Source: Cylindrobasidium torrendii FP15055 ss-10 (lineage: Eukaryota > Basidiomycota > Agaricomycetes > Agaricales > Physalacriaceae). From it: 64,000 nucleotides of DNA. The stretch spans positions 248,001 to 312,000 of the forward strand of contig KN880433.1 of NCBI GenBank assembly GCA_000934385.1. The letters run 5' to 3'. Under the pieces are notes generated by a model. That model worked only from the letters and a program-made list of their open reading frames with translations, had not been told where the DNA came from and made no database searches. Of the stretch, positions 41,385-53,823 are shown piece by piece; the first letter of the stretch is position 1, and each line of letters opens with the position of its first letter. A program made the translations under genes and the position numbers.

Positions 41385-44300
41385 TTACGCCAATACGCTC
41401 ATCAACAGAGCCATGCGAATCTAGTGAAAAGGTAAGCCTGACATCTAGGACGCAAAGTAAGTGGGACACGTACGAAGAGCCCGTAGCGCATCTGCCGGAA
41501 GTACACAGCGCGGCGCGAGTCGAAATCAACCTCCGGGTCAATTTCTGCCCAAAAGTCAGCTAGTGAATATCTGAGAATGACGCAGACGTACCATTAACTC
41601 TTGGAAGTGGGTGCATAACAATCATCTCCTCCTTCGCGCGCGCAAGGACCGACACATCCACGCGATACGCATTTTTGACCAAATCCCAATCCGCCTCATT
41701 CTCGAAGCGCTCTTTCTGAATCCGGGTCACATACAGCACATCCGTCTCCCCAAGGACATCCTCCAGAGACTCGCAGACCGTCACCTGCGCACCAGCCTTG
41801 CGCGCCGCGGACACGACACTTGTGGGCATCTGCAGCGACGGTGGCGAAACAAAGTTGAGGCGAACATTGTACAGAGATAGAAGTGCCACCAGACTGTGCA
41901 CAGTCCTGCCGTTCTTGAGATCACCGAGCATGGTGATAGTACGTCCGTTGACGGTACCCAGCTCGGACCGAATGGTGTAAACATCGAGCAGAGCCTGAGA
42001 AAGTAAAGGAAATGATTAGCAAACATTTTGCCTTACAAAGGGTCAGCTTACCTGGGTAGGGTGCTCCCCAATACCATCTCCAGCATTAATAACAGGAACG
42101 GGCGAGTACTTCGCCGCGAGCTGAGAGCTGCCAACATCGGGATGGCGGAGGACAATAGCGTCTGCGTAGCAGCCCAGTGTCCTGATCGTATCAGGCAGAG
42201 TCTCTCCCTTCACCACCGAAGCCCTGTCAGCAGTAATCTGCAAAACCTCACCGCCACAGCGCTTCATTGCTGCCTCGAAGGATGCACTTGTCCGCGTCGA
42301 CGGCTCATAGAATGCCGTGCAAAGCACCTTGCCTTTGAGTACATCGAGCGTGCCGTTCCGTTCCACCTGCAACCGCATCTCATGCGCGAGAGAGAAGAGA
42401 TCATGCATGTCCTTTTTGGTGAACTGCTTCACAGTAAGGATGTGACGGCGCTGGAAGGCAGGGTGGGGATGGATATGCGAAGCAAGGTCGAGGGCAGGCG
42501 GGCCATGCATGACAGGCTGCGTCTGCGAGACGCCGATAGCTGTCGTATGGGTGATACCAACTGGTGCGATCTCGGTATCTCTGTGAGCGAGAGTCGGCGC
42601 AGCAGCGCTGTGGACGATACTGGAGCTTGAAATTTCGCGACCATGGGGTGCAGAAATCACACCATCCAAGAAAGCGGTATGGCCGTGGAGAACAACGCGG
42701 TGAACGAATCCTGTGACGCCCGACTTGTCCAATGGAGACCAAATATCGCTCTTGCGCGTGAAGAGAGACGTCCGCCCGATGACGACCTCAACTTGGGATG
42801 AGGATTGGTCTGGAAGGCCGAAGATGAGCAACGGGTTGTCATGCATGCGAACACGGATGTCGTCCATGGTAAGGCGTCCGTCAGAGACTGCAGTGAGCAG
42901 CAGAGGAAGTGCCTCCTCTAGGCCCGAACGAGCAGATGCCACCTTGCCGAGGTCAACGGCCAGACGGTAGGGCGTTGAACCAACTCCGAACACATCGATT
43001 ACACCGAGGTTTGACCAGAGTGCTGCATTGTCCTCAGCACTGGGAAGGCAGGTTGCCTCAGGGAACTGCTTGGTGGTGTAGAAGAGAGAGTAAATCGAGA
43101 CGTCGCAAGTCACGCTGACGTGCTTAGCCTTGCTGAGAGCGATGAGAAGCAAGTCGTCGCCCTTGGTGACATCTGTGACATGGACACTGCGACCGTGGAG
43201 GCTTGCCAGGAAAAGGACAGATGCTAGATCGGAACCGGAGGCGTTGGTGATGATAGGTTTGCCGCATGACCATGCCGCAAAATGAGAAGCGATATCGGCA
43301 AGCGAAAGGTTCGAAGGACCAACACCGAAAGGAATGAACAGTGACTTGGCTTCCGACTGGAGCTCCTCAGTCATCGATGCAACGTTCTGGTGGGTCGCGC
43401 AAAGACTGAGTGTGAAGTTGCAGTGCGCAGAGCCTGCGTTGGCGCGCGCGGCTTCGAGGGACGCCCCATCAGCAATCTTGTCTTCCTTTCCTAGAGGCAA
43501 TACAAGCGCTGTAGAGAAACCTCCAGACACAGAGGCGGCGGTGGCATCACGGAAATTCTCGCTGTCGAGAGCGCCAATTTGAGGAATGAACGTCGAGACA
43601 TTGATAAGCCCAGGGAACGTATGGGTTTGGTGGGAACTCTTCGCGTCTACGCCAGAAACATCGAGGGGGAGGTTACGGACAAGGGCTTCCACGAGCATCT
43701 TTGCATTCTTGACATTCGTGATGAGAGGAATCGCAAAATCGACCGCCATCCGGCGAGACGTATAACCTTTGCTGGCGTAGCTAGCTGGGCGACGATAGTG
43801 GTTCTTCGACGGCAAGTTGATATACATGTCGATGAGGTTGTTTGCCAAATGCTGCGTCAAAGAGTACTCGGACTTCTGCTTGTCGCGGTTGTCCTCGCCG
43901 AGGGCTTCCAGATACTGTTCACAAAGTGAGAAAGAGCGACCGATAATGCCAGAAGGTACAGCATACCTTGCAAGGAATATTGTGCTCAGATAGGAAATCA
44001 GCCGTACCAGACGTGGCAAAGATGTTGTATCCAGATGCAACAAGTTTTTGGACGGAGGGAAGAAGCTCGAGTTTCTCTCGGTAGCTACCGATAGAGAACA
44101 AAATGTTCTTCTTCGGTGGGACGATACCAGTTGAAATGAGACCCTTCAAGTACGCTTCATATTTGTCGCGACCAAAACAGGCCACCTCTCCAGTCGACGC
44201 CATCTCCACACCAAGGACTGGATCGGCGCCAGACAAGCGGCTGAAACTGAACTGGGGAACCTTGACGCCGACATAGTCAGGCGGGAGACCAGAATCCGGA

Positions 44301-47300
44301 TATGATTCGAAGGGGAGGTCGAGCATAGCTTTGGTAGCCATTTCAATGGCGTCAATACCCGTGACCTTCGAGACGAATGGGAAGGAACGGGCGGCGCGAA
44401 GGTTGCACTCGATGACCTTGATTTCGTTGTCCTTCGCGATGAACTGGATGTTGAATGGTCCAGTAACGTTGAGGGCGTTGCCGATCTTCGCTGTAGCCTC
44501 CTCAATCTGTCGGACAGTGTAGGGATCTAGGTCCTGGGGAGGATGTATGAGGGTGGCATCTCCGGAGTGGACACCAGCGTTCTCGACGTGCTCGGAAATG
44601 TAGTGCATGATCATCTTGCCGTCCTTCGCGACTGCATCCATTTCGATTTCTTTGGCTTGCTCAATGTATTTGGTGATAACCACAGGATGTTCGCGTGACA
44701 CCGCGGCGGCTTGAGTGAGATAACTCTCCAGGTCGTCCGCACTCGAGACGACATTCATGGCGGCACCGGAAAGGACATAGGAAGGGCGCACAAGGACAGG
44801 GTATCCAACCTTGTCACAGAAACCGCGAGCTTCGCTGAAGCTGGAGAGCTCCTTCCAGGACGGCTGGTCGACACCAATCTCGTCGAGGAGACGCGAGAAC
44901 TTGAATCTGTTCTCCGCCGTGTCGATCATCTCCGGAGAAGTACCATAAATCTTGACATTCTCGCGGTACAGAGGAAGAGCGATGTTATTGGGTGTTTGTC
45001 CACCCATGGAGAGGATGACACCACGCGAGCGCTCTGTGTCGTAGATGTCGAGAATCGTTTCCAGACTGATATTCTCGAAGTAGAGCCTGTCGGCCTCGTC
45101 GTAATCGGTACTGACGGTCTCCGGATTGTAGTTGACCATGACGGTAGGGATACCTTGCTCGCGAAGAGTCCGGATGGCGCGAACAGCGCACCAATCGAAT
45201 TCAACGGAAGATCCAATGCGATAAACACCAGACCCAAGCACCATGACACCGCGCTCTTCGAAGGTGACATCGCTCTCAGCAGCGTTGTATGTGGTGTAGA
45301 GGTAGTTCGTTACAGCAGGGAACTCGGCGGCCACGGTGTCGATCTGTTTGGTGAAGGGCGCAATGACGAAATCCTTGCGGAGAGTTCGAACGGCAAGTTC
45401 AGTGGATTTGAGCCATGTAGCCATATGACGATCAGAGAAACCGAGCTGCTTTGCTTGGCGAAGGAGGTCCGGGGTCATAGACGCAATGGAGTTCTCGCTA
45501 TATACATGTTGAGTGGACAGAGCAGCAATAAGAGGAGAGGAACATACGAGAGCTGAATCTCCATCTCGTAAATCCTATATAGCTTGTTCAAGAACCACTT
45601 GTCGATGTTTGTCATCTCCCAGATCTTGTCGACGCTGTCGCCGCGGTGGAAGGCAGACGAGATGGCAAAGATACGTTTGTCCGTTGGATTTACCAGTTCC
45701 TCATCAAGGTCCTCTACGAAGTCGTTCTGTAATGCGGTCAGTGGTTATGGATGTGCTGAGCATCGTTGCATCCCACCTTGGCGAAACCAAGGAATTGATC
45801 GTCAATTGCCCGGATAGCCTTCTGAATAGTCTCCTCGAACGTTCTTCCAATACTCATAACTTCACCGACACTCTTCATGCTACTGCTGAGCAGCGGGCTG
45901 ACGCGGGTGAACTTCTTGAGATCCCAGCGGGGAATCTTCACAACACAATAGTCCAGGCTAGGTTCGAAGCAGGCGCTGGTTGACTTGGTCACACTGTTCT
46001 TGATCTCGTTGAGTGGAATGCCGAGACCAAGCTTGGCTGCGATGAAGGCAAGGGGGTACCCAGTGGCCTTGGATGCGAGAGCAGAAGAGCGGGACAGACG
46101 AGCGTTGACCTGTACAATCATCAGACAAAGAAGAATAGCCAAGGCATGAAGATACCTCAATGATGCAGTACTCCTGCGAGTTCGGGTTGAGAGCATATTG
46201 GATATTGCATTCGCCAACGACACCCAAGTGGCGGATAACGTTGACCGCCGTAGTACGAAGCATGTTGTAGTCCGCGTCCGAGAGAGTCTGGGATGGCGCG
46301 ACTACAATCGAATCACCGGTGTGGATACCAAGAGGGTCAAAGTTCTATACAGGATGATAAGTCAATAGTCAGCCTGAGTGTCGCCCAACGTACCTCCATG
46401 TTACAAACGGTAATGCAGTTGTCGCGGCAATCACGAACAACCTCATACTCGATTTCCTTCCATCCCTTCATACTTTTCTCGACAAGGACCTGCGGGCTCG
46501 TAGCAAAGGCCTTGCTGCAAAGAGCTTGGAGCTGCGCCTCGTTCTGCGCGAATCCGGATCCCAGCCCTCCGAGAGCATAGGCGGCACGAACAATGACAGG
46601 ATATCCAATCTTGGCAGCAGCAGCGAGAGCCTCCTCTTGGTTGACCGCGGTAGAACTTTCCGCACACTTCTCTCCAATCTCCGCCATCGCACTCGCAAAG
46701 TGCTGGCGATCCTCTGTGGTAATGATAGTGTCGATGGGAGTACCAAGGACTTTGACACCAAGCTCCTCGAATTCATCCTTGAGCTTGATGCCGACGTTGA
46801 GGGCAGTTTGTCCACCAAAGGTCACGTAGATACCATCGGGCTTCTCGTACTTGATGATCTTGCGAACGAAGTCCGGGGTGACGGGAAGGAAGTAGACTTT
46901 GTCGGCGAGGCCCTTCGACGTTGCAATAGTAGCAATGTTGGGGTTGACCATGATGGTGTAAATGCCCTCCTCCTTGAGCGCCTTGATAGCTTGGGATCCG
47001 GAATAGTCGAATTCTCCAGCTTGACCGATGGACAGACCGCCAGAGCCGAGGACGATGACCTTGGTGACCGAGACGCGGGGAGCGCGAGCCTCGTTGTCCG
47101 CTTTGAGGCCTCCTGGCATCTTGATGGGTGCGAGGGTGTTGGTGGCAACACAGTCAGAGATATTCTGAATGAAGACGTCGAACAGGAACTCTGTGTCGCG
47201 TGGTCCTGGCGTCGATTCAGGATGGAACTGCACTGAGAAGAAGGGCTTGTCCTCGCAGTAAATGCCTTCGTTGCTGCCGTCATTGGCGTTGTGGAACAAC

Positions 47301-48507
47301 TCTTTCCAGCCTGCGGGGAGCGACGGTGTGTCGACCTGGTATCCGTGGTTCTGGGAGGTGATGTAGCAACGGCCAGAAAGTGCGTCGGTACAAGGAATGT
47401 TGTGACCACGGTTGCCGTATTTCATCTTGGATGTCGTCGCGCCAGCGGCGAGCGCAAGAAGTTGGTGGCCGAGACAGATACCAAAGATGGGTGTGCTGGC
47501 CTCCTTCAATGCTTTAGAAAGACGCCCAATGGTTTCCGTGAGCATGGATGGGTCGCCAGGCCCATTGGAAATGAAGAGACCGTCATAAGGTTCAGAATCT
47601 TTAAGGAAGTCGTAGTCCCAGGGGACGACCTTGAGCTGGACACCGCGTTCTATGAAGCAGCGGATTTGGTTGAACTTCATGCCAACATCAATCACCAGAA
47701 CGCGAAGGGGGCGTCCGCTTGGATGAAGGCGCGGTGCAGAAGTGGGCTCGTAGATACGCGGCTTGGTGATGGACACCTTCGCGACGAGGTTGAGCTGGTT
47801 AGGGTCTGAGAACGGCACGTCGACATAGTCCTCGCGCCAGTGAACTGGACCACCGTGAGGAGAAGATGCACGAGACGGAGCAGCCGATGGGGTCGGGGTC
47901 TTCAATGACAATCTGCGGCCGGCAGGAGATGTGGGCTTGCGTGCCAACAGCTTTCCAAGCATGGAACCTTGTTCACGGATCTTCTTGGTGAGCAAGCGCG
48001 TGTCGACACCATATAGTGCGGGGACACCGTTTTCTTTGAGCCATGCGCCGAGGGATGACTTGGCAAGGAAATGGCTGAAGTCGTGGGAGTAATACCCGAT
48101 GACGAGACCAGCGATATGGATACGCGATGACTCAAAATGTGCTGGAAGTGCAAGATCTTCTGGACTTGGCCGCTCTGGGACGCCGTAGTTGCCCACTAAA
48201 GGGTAGGTGATGACCAGGATTTGGCCCTCGTATGATGGATCTGTGAGGGATTCGGTGTATCCGACCATTCCTGCAGACAAAAAAATTAGGAGAAGCGCAC
48301 AAAAAATGGCATAGCAGACGTACCAGTCTGGAAGACACATTCTCCAGCTATGCTTTTGTTTTCCGCGCCAAAGCTGACACCACGGAATGCAGAACCGTCA
48401 CCGAGTTCTAGTACAGCGTCGTCTGCTGTTTTTGAGGCCGCCATCGCTTGCGGTGTGGGAACAGCGACCGTACTGGCCGTGCGAGGGAGTGTTGGGCGGG
48501 ACGACAT
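41385..48507 (-). CDS. URA2: URA2/CAD-type carbamoyl-phosphate synthase (glutamine-hydrolysing) - aspartate carbamoyltransferase
   Basis: Ten exons: 48507-48324, 48270-46394, 46344-46156, 46109-45777, 45726-45548, 45497-43967, 43914-42052, 41994-41592, 41544-41474 and 41420-41385, all in phase, giving 2221 residues, the usual length for fungal URA2. Glutamine amidotransferase: [10 protein letters not shown] (Cys ~327) with QFHPES (His ~411, Glu ~413). CPSase halves ~463-1370, from [23 protein letters not shown]-like regulatory domain ~1380-1520, where UTP feedback acts in relatives. Dihydroorotase-like domain ~1530-1900, inactive because the metal-binding HxH site reads GLINVSTF. ATCase ~1920-2221 with [28 protein letters not shown] and HPLPRVNEIDPEVD. 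It catalyses the first two steps of pyrimidine synthesis. A leader hairpin lies upstream. Confidence 0.97.
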
Positions 48508-49214
48508 GGCGGCAAAATGAGAAAAGGCAAAGAGTGGCTTGCGAAAGAGGACAGCTAGTGTGCTTGTCTCTCTCCACTCGAGCTCAGACTGCGCGAAATG
48601 AGTCTGGGTTTGAGTGGAGAGAGGAAAAAGAAGAAAAATGCGATTTCATGACATTTTCATCAAGGCAATCTCCGAGATCCGACGATCATGGATGTTGCGA
48701 TGATGTGATGCACGGACATTGGCTATATGCTCTCATTTCTCAGCTCTCCATAGTCAAGAGTGTACTTGAATTTTGTATATCTTGGTGGGAAATGGCTTTT
48801 TAAACATTTCGAAGAATTTGTGTGTCCAGTGAGTAGCAGATATTCCAGCTTTTGGACGTCGTGGGGTGTCCGTTCATTTCGGTTGCAATACCATTCGGCA
48901 TTATCGGATTTGCAAAGTCAGTAGCTTGAGGCAAGCTCATTGTTGACGCTTTGATAAGCAACAATTGCTATGTACTCTTCAGTCTCGACTGCAAAGTCCG
49001 ACACCGTGCGTGGGAAGGAGACACAACAGAGAGGGATACTCCGGCCAACTCGACGTGCTTTCCCAGCCACCGTAACCTCGGGATATAGCCATCTTCAAGC
49101 ATGTTGTAAGGCAAATTAATGGAGAGTAGCAACACGATAGTGTACATTGCCAATGGGCATAAATACAAGCACTGGGGCATCATAAATCATCAATCTTCGT
49201 CGTACTGTCCTAAC
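48508..49214. promoter_or_regulatory. Promoter and leader region of the URA2-type gene
   Basis: 707 bp between the URA2-type start and the end of the syntaxin gene. Apart from the hairpin at 48568-48623 nothing specific is recognised. Confidence 0.5.
48568..48623 (-). promoter_or_regulatory. Stem-loop upstream of the URA2-type start codon
   Basis: In gene sense: a perfect 12-bp outer stem (CTCTCTCCACTC pairing with GAGTGGAGAGAG), a 5x5 internal loop, a 6-bp inner stem (CAGACT/AGTCTG) and a 10-nt loop. It ends 61 nt before the ATG, so it probably lies in the mRNA leader. It could slow scanning or bind a regulator. Confidence 0.65.
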
Positions 49215-50392
49215 CTAGTTCTTATGCAGCCCGAAGTAGAGCCCCAGAATAAGAGCAAGGAGTGCGGCGATGGCCACGCAAATCCAAAAGAATATAATCT
49301 TCTTCTTGCGGGCGGCGCGCGCTGCATGACTCTGGTCAGCTTTCGCGAACAGTCTGAAAGTTTTGCGGGCGCACCATGTTTCACTGCTTTCTCGGTGAAG
49401 CCTAGACCTGCCTCTGTGTCTTTGTTCACCTCCGTCGCAACTTTCTCCACCTCCTGGATCGTCTGGTCTTGCTGGTCGACAAGAACAGCCATCTATGCGC
49501 GCGTCAGCTGCGGATGTGCGCTATGATTTAGAGAGCAAACACACATCGCTGAAAAGTGCTGCCAGCTCTGCAATGGTTTGCTCCATTCGTGCGAGGTCCT
49601 GTTGCCGTGCTTCCACTTCACGATACGCATTTCGCGCTTCCCCGTACGACGAGTGAAGCACGGCGTCTGCAAATATTTGCTGGCCATTGTCACTACGTTG
49701 CACAACTTCATCAATCTCAGCATCCGTTGCTTCGGGTTTCACTGGATGGGGAATGAGAACCATAACACTAGATATCATGATGTGCGCACCAATCCGGAAT
49801 TGACGTCCAACGCGCTGCTTGGAGCGCTGGCTATAATCCTGCTCTATGCGCCTGTACTCTTGGATAGCATCCATGAACTTCTGTCGTACTACTCCAAGCT
49901 GGGTAGGGGTCAGTTTCATAACGCATATTCTTACAGGTAAACACACCTGATTCGACCGCATTTGATCTGTTCGTTCATGGGATAGGCGTGATATCTTGTC
50001 ACGGATAGCATTTGACAATGTCCGCGTCTCTTGTGTGACACGCTCGAGCTCGTCGTTTGTGGTAGAGTCAGATGACGTGGAACTGAGGGACCGTGTGTGC
50101 AAGGTTGAGATGGTGCGAACATTGGCATTGAAGCGCTCGATCTCTTCTTGCAATACAGAGAGCTATGATTGTATCAGAAACAGCAGACAAGGTCGCAGAG
50201 GCTCGGAAGTTGACCTCATTCGCAAATGCTTCCCACGTCGAGCCGCTGTTTGTCCCGTTCGTTGCCGGCACGGCGTTGAGCTCGTGGGACTGCGGATCCT
50301 GACGCGCCTGCAAAGTTGGTCAAACCAGCGAGCCAAAAGAAAGTCAAGCAGTAGCATACGCGAAATTGTGCCAGTCGGTCAGGTTTCGACAT
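49215..50392 (-). CDS. Syntaxin, Sso1-like plasma-membrane Qa-SNARE
   Basis: Seven exons (50392-50360, 50307-50215, 50162-49947, 49898-49790, 49741-49545, 49492-49375, 49321-49215) encode 290 residues. The N-terminal three-helix Habc region includes IERFNANVRTISTLHTRSL, and QYRRIEQDYSQRSKQRVGRQ leads into the SNARE motif. That motif runs from about EARNAYREVEARQQDLARME through AALFSDMAVLVDQQDQTIQEVE and holds the central-layer glutamine. A polybasic ARAARKKK and a C-terminal membrane anchor (IIFFWICVAIAALLALILG) follow. It should drive fusion of secretory vesicles with the plasma membrane together with Sec9 and Snc. Intron 49742-49789 is 48 nt and in frame. Confidence 0.93.
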
Positions 50393-50783
50393 GATGGTCA
50401 CGGTCAGCGGTCAAGCCGTCTCGAGTGGCCTGGGTAATTCGCCATGGTCAGACGTCTTACTCGGCGTTGGGGGCTGTCCTCGATCTGGCATGGTGTCATT
50501 TCGAATATTATAAAAGTCTGATGCACCTGTGAACAAACTGAGCCGCAGCGCGATAACCTTGATGTCGGGGCAAGGAACCGCATTGACGCTCAGACGCCGC
50601 AAAATGAACAGTCAACCTGCAGCATTTTTTGTAATAGTAATTAGCTCTATGCTACAAAACGTGGGCCCTCTGATAGAAAGAAAAAGGAAGATGTAAAACA
50701 ACAACAGAAAAGGAGCAAGACCGGGCAGTATAAAGTAGCATGCATATCATGAGTAAGCGTACGACAAAGGATAACCATAAAGT
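50393..50783. other. Intergenic, 391 bp
   Basis: Promoter of the syntaxin gene and 3' flank of the Ofd1-like gene. No feature recognised. Confidence 0.45.
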
Positions 50784-53016
50784 CTACTCTTCTTCACCCT
50801 CTTCTTCGTCTTCCTCCTGGATTTTGCCCACCTCGTACTCAGCGCATACGTCCCAACGGGATCCATCAGCTGCGGCAGATACATACTTCACGAAACGCAT
50901 GACACGCTCGTCGCGCAAGACAAGCAACAGGCGGTTGAAGCCAGGCTGCGCAGTAAGGAGCGTGCTATCCGCCTCGTCGTCTTCCCCATCCTCCTCCATG
51001 CCATCTTCCGAGTGTGAATGATGCTCTGATGCTTCGGGTGATGAATGGTTCTCGTGTTCGGCGTCGCTACTCTTTGACTTGAGACTGCTTTCGGGCTTGT
51101 CCTGGTCCATTGCCTCATCCGCTTCTGAGTTCACCGCCGACTTCTTGTACGTTCCAGACCGGTATACAGCCGGATCATCCTCCTCGTTGTGTGGTGCCAT
51201 GTAGCACTAAAGCGAGCGAAGTAAGCACAAAGGACCACAGAGATAAAAGGACAAAAACTTACTTCCCAGCCACCCCAAAGCCCTGACTGCCATCCAGCCG
51301 GTGCGTGACTTGGCTTACTTGCTGTTCTACGCCGGCCAACCGTCTCCTGCTCAGGATCCACAGGTTCGGGCGTCAAACCCAGCACCACATCCAACCGAGC
51401 CTCGCTCTCTTCACTGGTTGCCAGAGTGTAGTCTAGGCCAGGCCGGAAACGTCTGGCCTCGACATTGTGCCGCAATGGAAGGAGCTTGGTCACAATCGTG
51501 ATCCACGTGCGGAATGCAGTCGACGGGAACAACTCATCCTGAAGCACACGCAGAATCTCGGATGGTGAGGGTTGTGCAGATAGCGGTGTGACCGAGCTGG
51601 CTGCACGGCCGGGTGTGGGTGGGACGAGCGAGCAGTAGCGCCATTTGTGAGGCGGGCCCTTGACGGTCCAGGTGCTGGGCCCACCCGCAGCACTGGCAAT
51701 ACCGGCTGTATGAGGAGGAACCAATCCACCTCGGTCGGGTCCGAGGCCATCCTGCAGGTCAAGATTACGCAAACGGGGCTCGAGAGCCTCCGCGAGTTCG
51801 TTGGTAAGAAAGGAATGTAGTTCGAGGGAGGATTCGTCGATGAAGCGCGCGGCCAGGGCTTGCATCGTGCGTTCCTGGAGGTAGACTGGGTTCAAGTATT
51901 CAGAGAGGAATACGACCTGCTCGTCAGAAAGCTGTTCGGGAGGCTCGACTGTCTGGGAACCGGGCGAAGAGCCATCGTCTGACGGCGCATCGGAGTACGA
52001 CTGGAACGCTGTAGAGGATGACGCCTAGATATTCAAGTTAGTACTCGAACGCGTGCTCGATTTCACGACAAAGACTTACCAGCTGATCCCTGGAGCTCTT
52101 CAGTTCTGGATGGGTCTGGACCGCTGGGTCGTATCCTTCCTCGCCTTCTTGGGCTGCATGAAACCAGCCGCTGATGCTGAGGCGCGCACGGCCGTCCTCT
52201 CCCTCGCCGCCTACGACGACCTCTTCGACTGAGTGGAAGCTGTATCCAGGTTGGACTTCGAAGAAAATGAACTGGTTCCAACTGGGTGGGATCATCTTGG
52301 ATGGAATGGCTTCCGGCTCAAGTCCACCATGCCCATCGTCCCTTACGGGATACAGCTCAAGGGCACCACCCCACTCCTTTTGCCAAAGCTGGTAGTTCGG
52401 AAGAGGCATATAGAGAATATAGGAAATGCGTCGAGTGCCAATAACATCGTCGTGGGTCAATAGATGGCAGCCTTTGGTGTATGAGTTGACGGACATGTCC
52501 TGCTTGCTGCCAGAAAGAGGACCACAGCCGGTGACGGTGCGGACGAATGACCTGAAAGCCGGACAGTAGAGTGCATCACGTAGTTTGAGTAGATTTGGGA
52601 GGCGCTGGATATCCTCAGTGCCGAGGTAGTTGAGAGACGCAAGGTCGCCGGTTTGGTTAACCTGCCCAGGGAGCCAATGTTAGACCTGAGCAGAGCGCTA
52701 GACGTGGGTTGTTATGCACCTTGTATATATCCGTCTCTTTTTCCGTAAAACTGATCTCGCTCATGCATTCATCCTTCACCGACTTGAGGAGCTCGTCTTG
52801 GAACAGCTTTTCGACGAATGCGTATTTGTACGGTCCGCTTGTTGCGTATTCCTTGTTGAGCTTTGCAATATTGGTATGGTCGAGCAATCCAGAGGCAAAG
52901 TGGAGAGATGGATCGTCGGGGGTCGTGACGCCGTTGGCACTGTGGCCCGTTTTGAGTCGTTTGAGCATGGCCACGGCATCTGCATGGTCGGGAGACGGGG
53001 AGCGCGCGCGCGTCAT
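50784..53016 (-). CDS. Ofd1/Tpa1-type prolyl hydroxylase (2-oxoglutarate/Fe(II) dioxygenase)
   Basis: Four exons (53016-52720, 52661-52080, 52024-51263, 51206-50784) encode 687 residues. The N-terminal catalytic double-stranded beta-helix has the iron triad: THDD gives His ~169 and Asp ~171, and SFHSVEEV gives His ~242. The 2-oxoglutarate-binding Arg is probably in RARLSISGW. The second, non-catalytic Ofd1 C-terminal domain follows, with YLNPVYLQERTMQALA, ending in a long acidic Ser/Glu tail. In yeasts Tpa1/Ofd1 hydroxylates a ribosomal protein (Rps23) proline, and Ofd1 ties oxygen level to Sre1 stability. Either role may apply here. Confidence 0.92.
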
Positions 53017-53823
53017 AATTGGAGTGGTGCTAGGTATTGACGAGATAGCAGATCACAGCTGGGGCAGGATGGCAAATTGTAGGGGCGCTGCACGAAGGTC
53101 TGTTCGTCTCCTGCTCAGATCTCGTTGCCGCTGAAGGTGCTCGTACGCTGCGCGAGAGTCCAGGCGCGGGGAAGAGTAGCAACCGTCCTAATCCAAGTGC
53201 GGAACGCTCTTTGTTTCCGTGTTTTTTTTTCGTGTGCACCCAGTGGTGCAAGGAAGTCGTTCCAGATGGTGGGGAGACGAAAAGGAGAGGTTCACTTTAG
53301 TTTGAGCGCACTGATCAAGGCTCGAAAAAGTCTCCGAAGCCAATCCTTTGCTCCATTTAGGCCATTTATCAGGCCTAGAACCGAGCGAGAGCTAGCCGAG
53401 CTCTGTTTAAATCGCACAGAGGCCACCAATCCTGTCGGCAGGCCCACCCGGAAACAGTGGAAAATATTTCATTCGACGAATCTGTTGTGTAATTTACTTT
53501 TCTCAGCTCAGCAGTCTCTGCTCGCGCCAGTGCCCCGTCCGTCAGTAGAATGGTCTGGAGCAGGATAGCCGTGCTATCTAATCTCCATCTCTCCCACCCA
53601 ATCAGGGTCCCGGCCAATCAGGTCTAGACAACCGCAGTGTGGCCAATGACAACAACGCTCCGCACCCGCCTCCTGCACAGAATATACTCTTCGCCTGCTC
53701 ATCCCAAGCGCTGCATGGTGCAGACCCATTGGACATGCCCACGTAAACTTCATCATGACTGCTTTCGACACTCCGAGGCATGTCACCCGGCCAGTGGCCA
53801 CCGAGTTTCCGTACAGCGCTCTA
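53017..53823. other. Intergenic, 807 bp
   Basis: Promoter of the Ofd1-like gene and 3' flank of the Zn2Cys6 gene. There is a T9-type run near 53222. No gene, repeat or RNA recognised. Confidence 0.45.
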
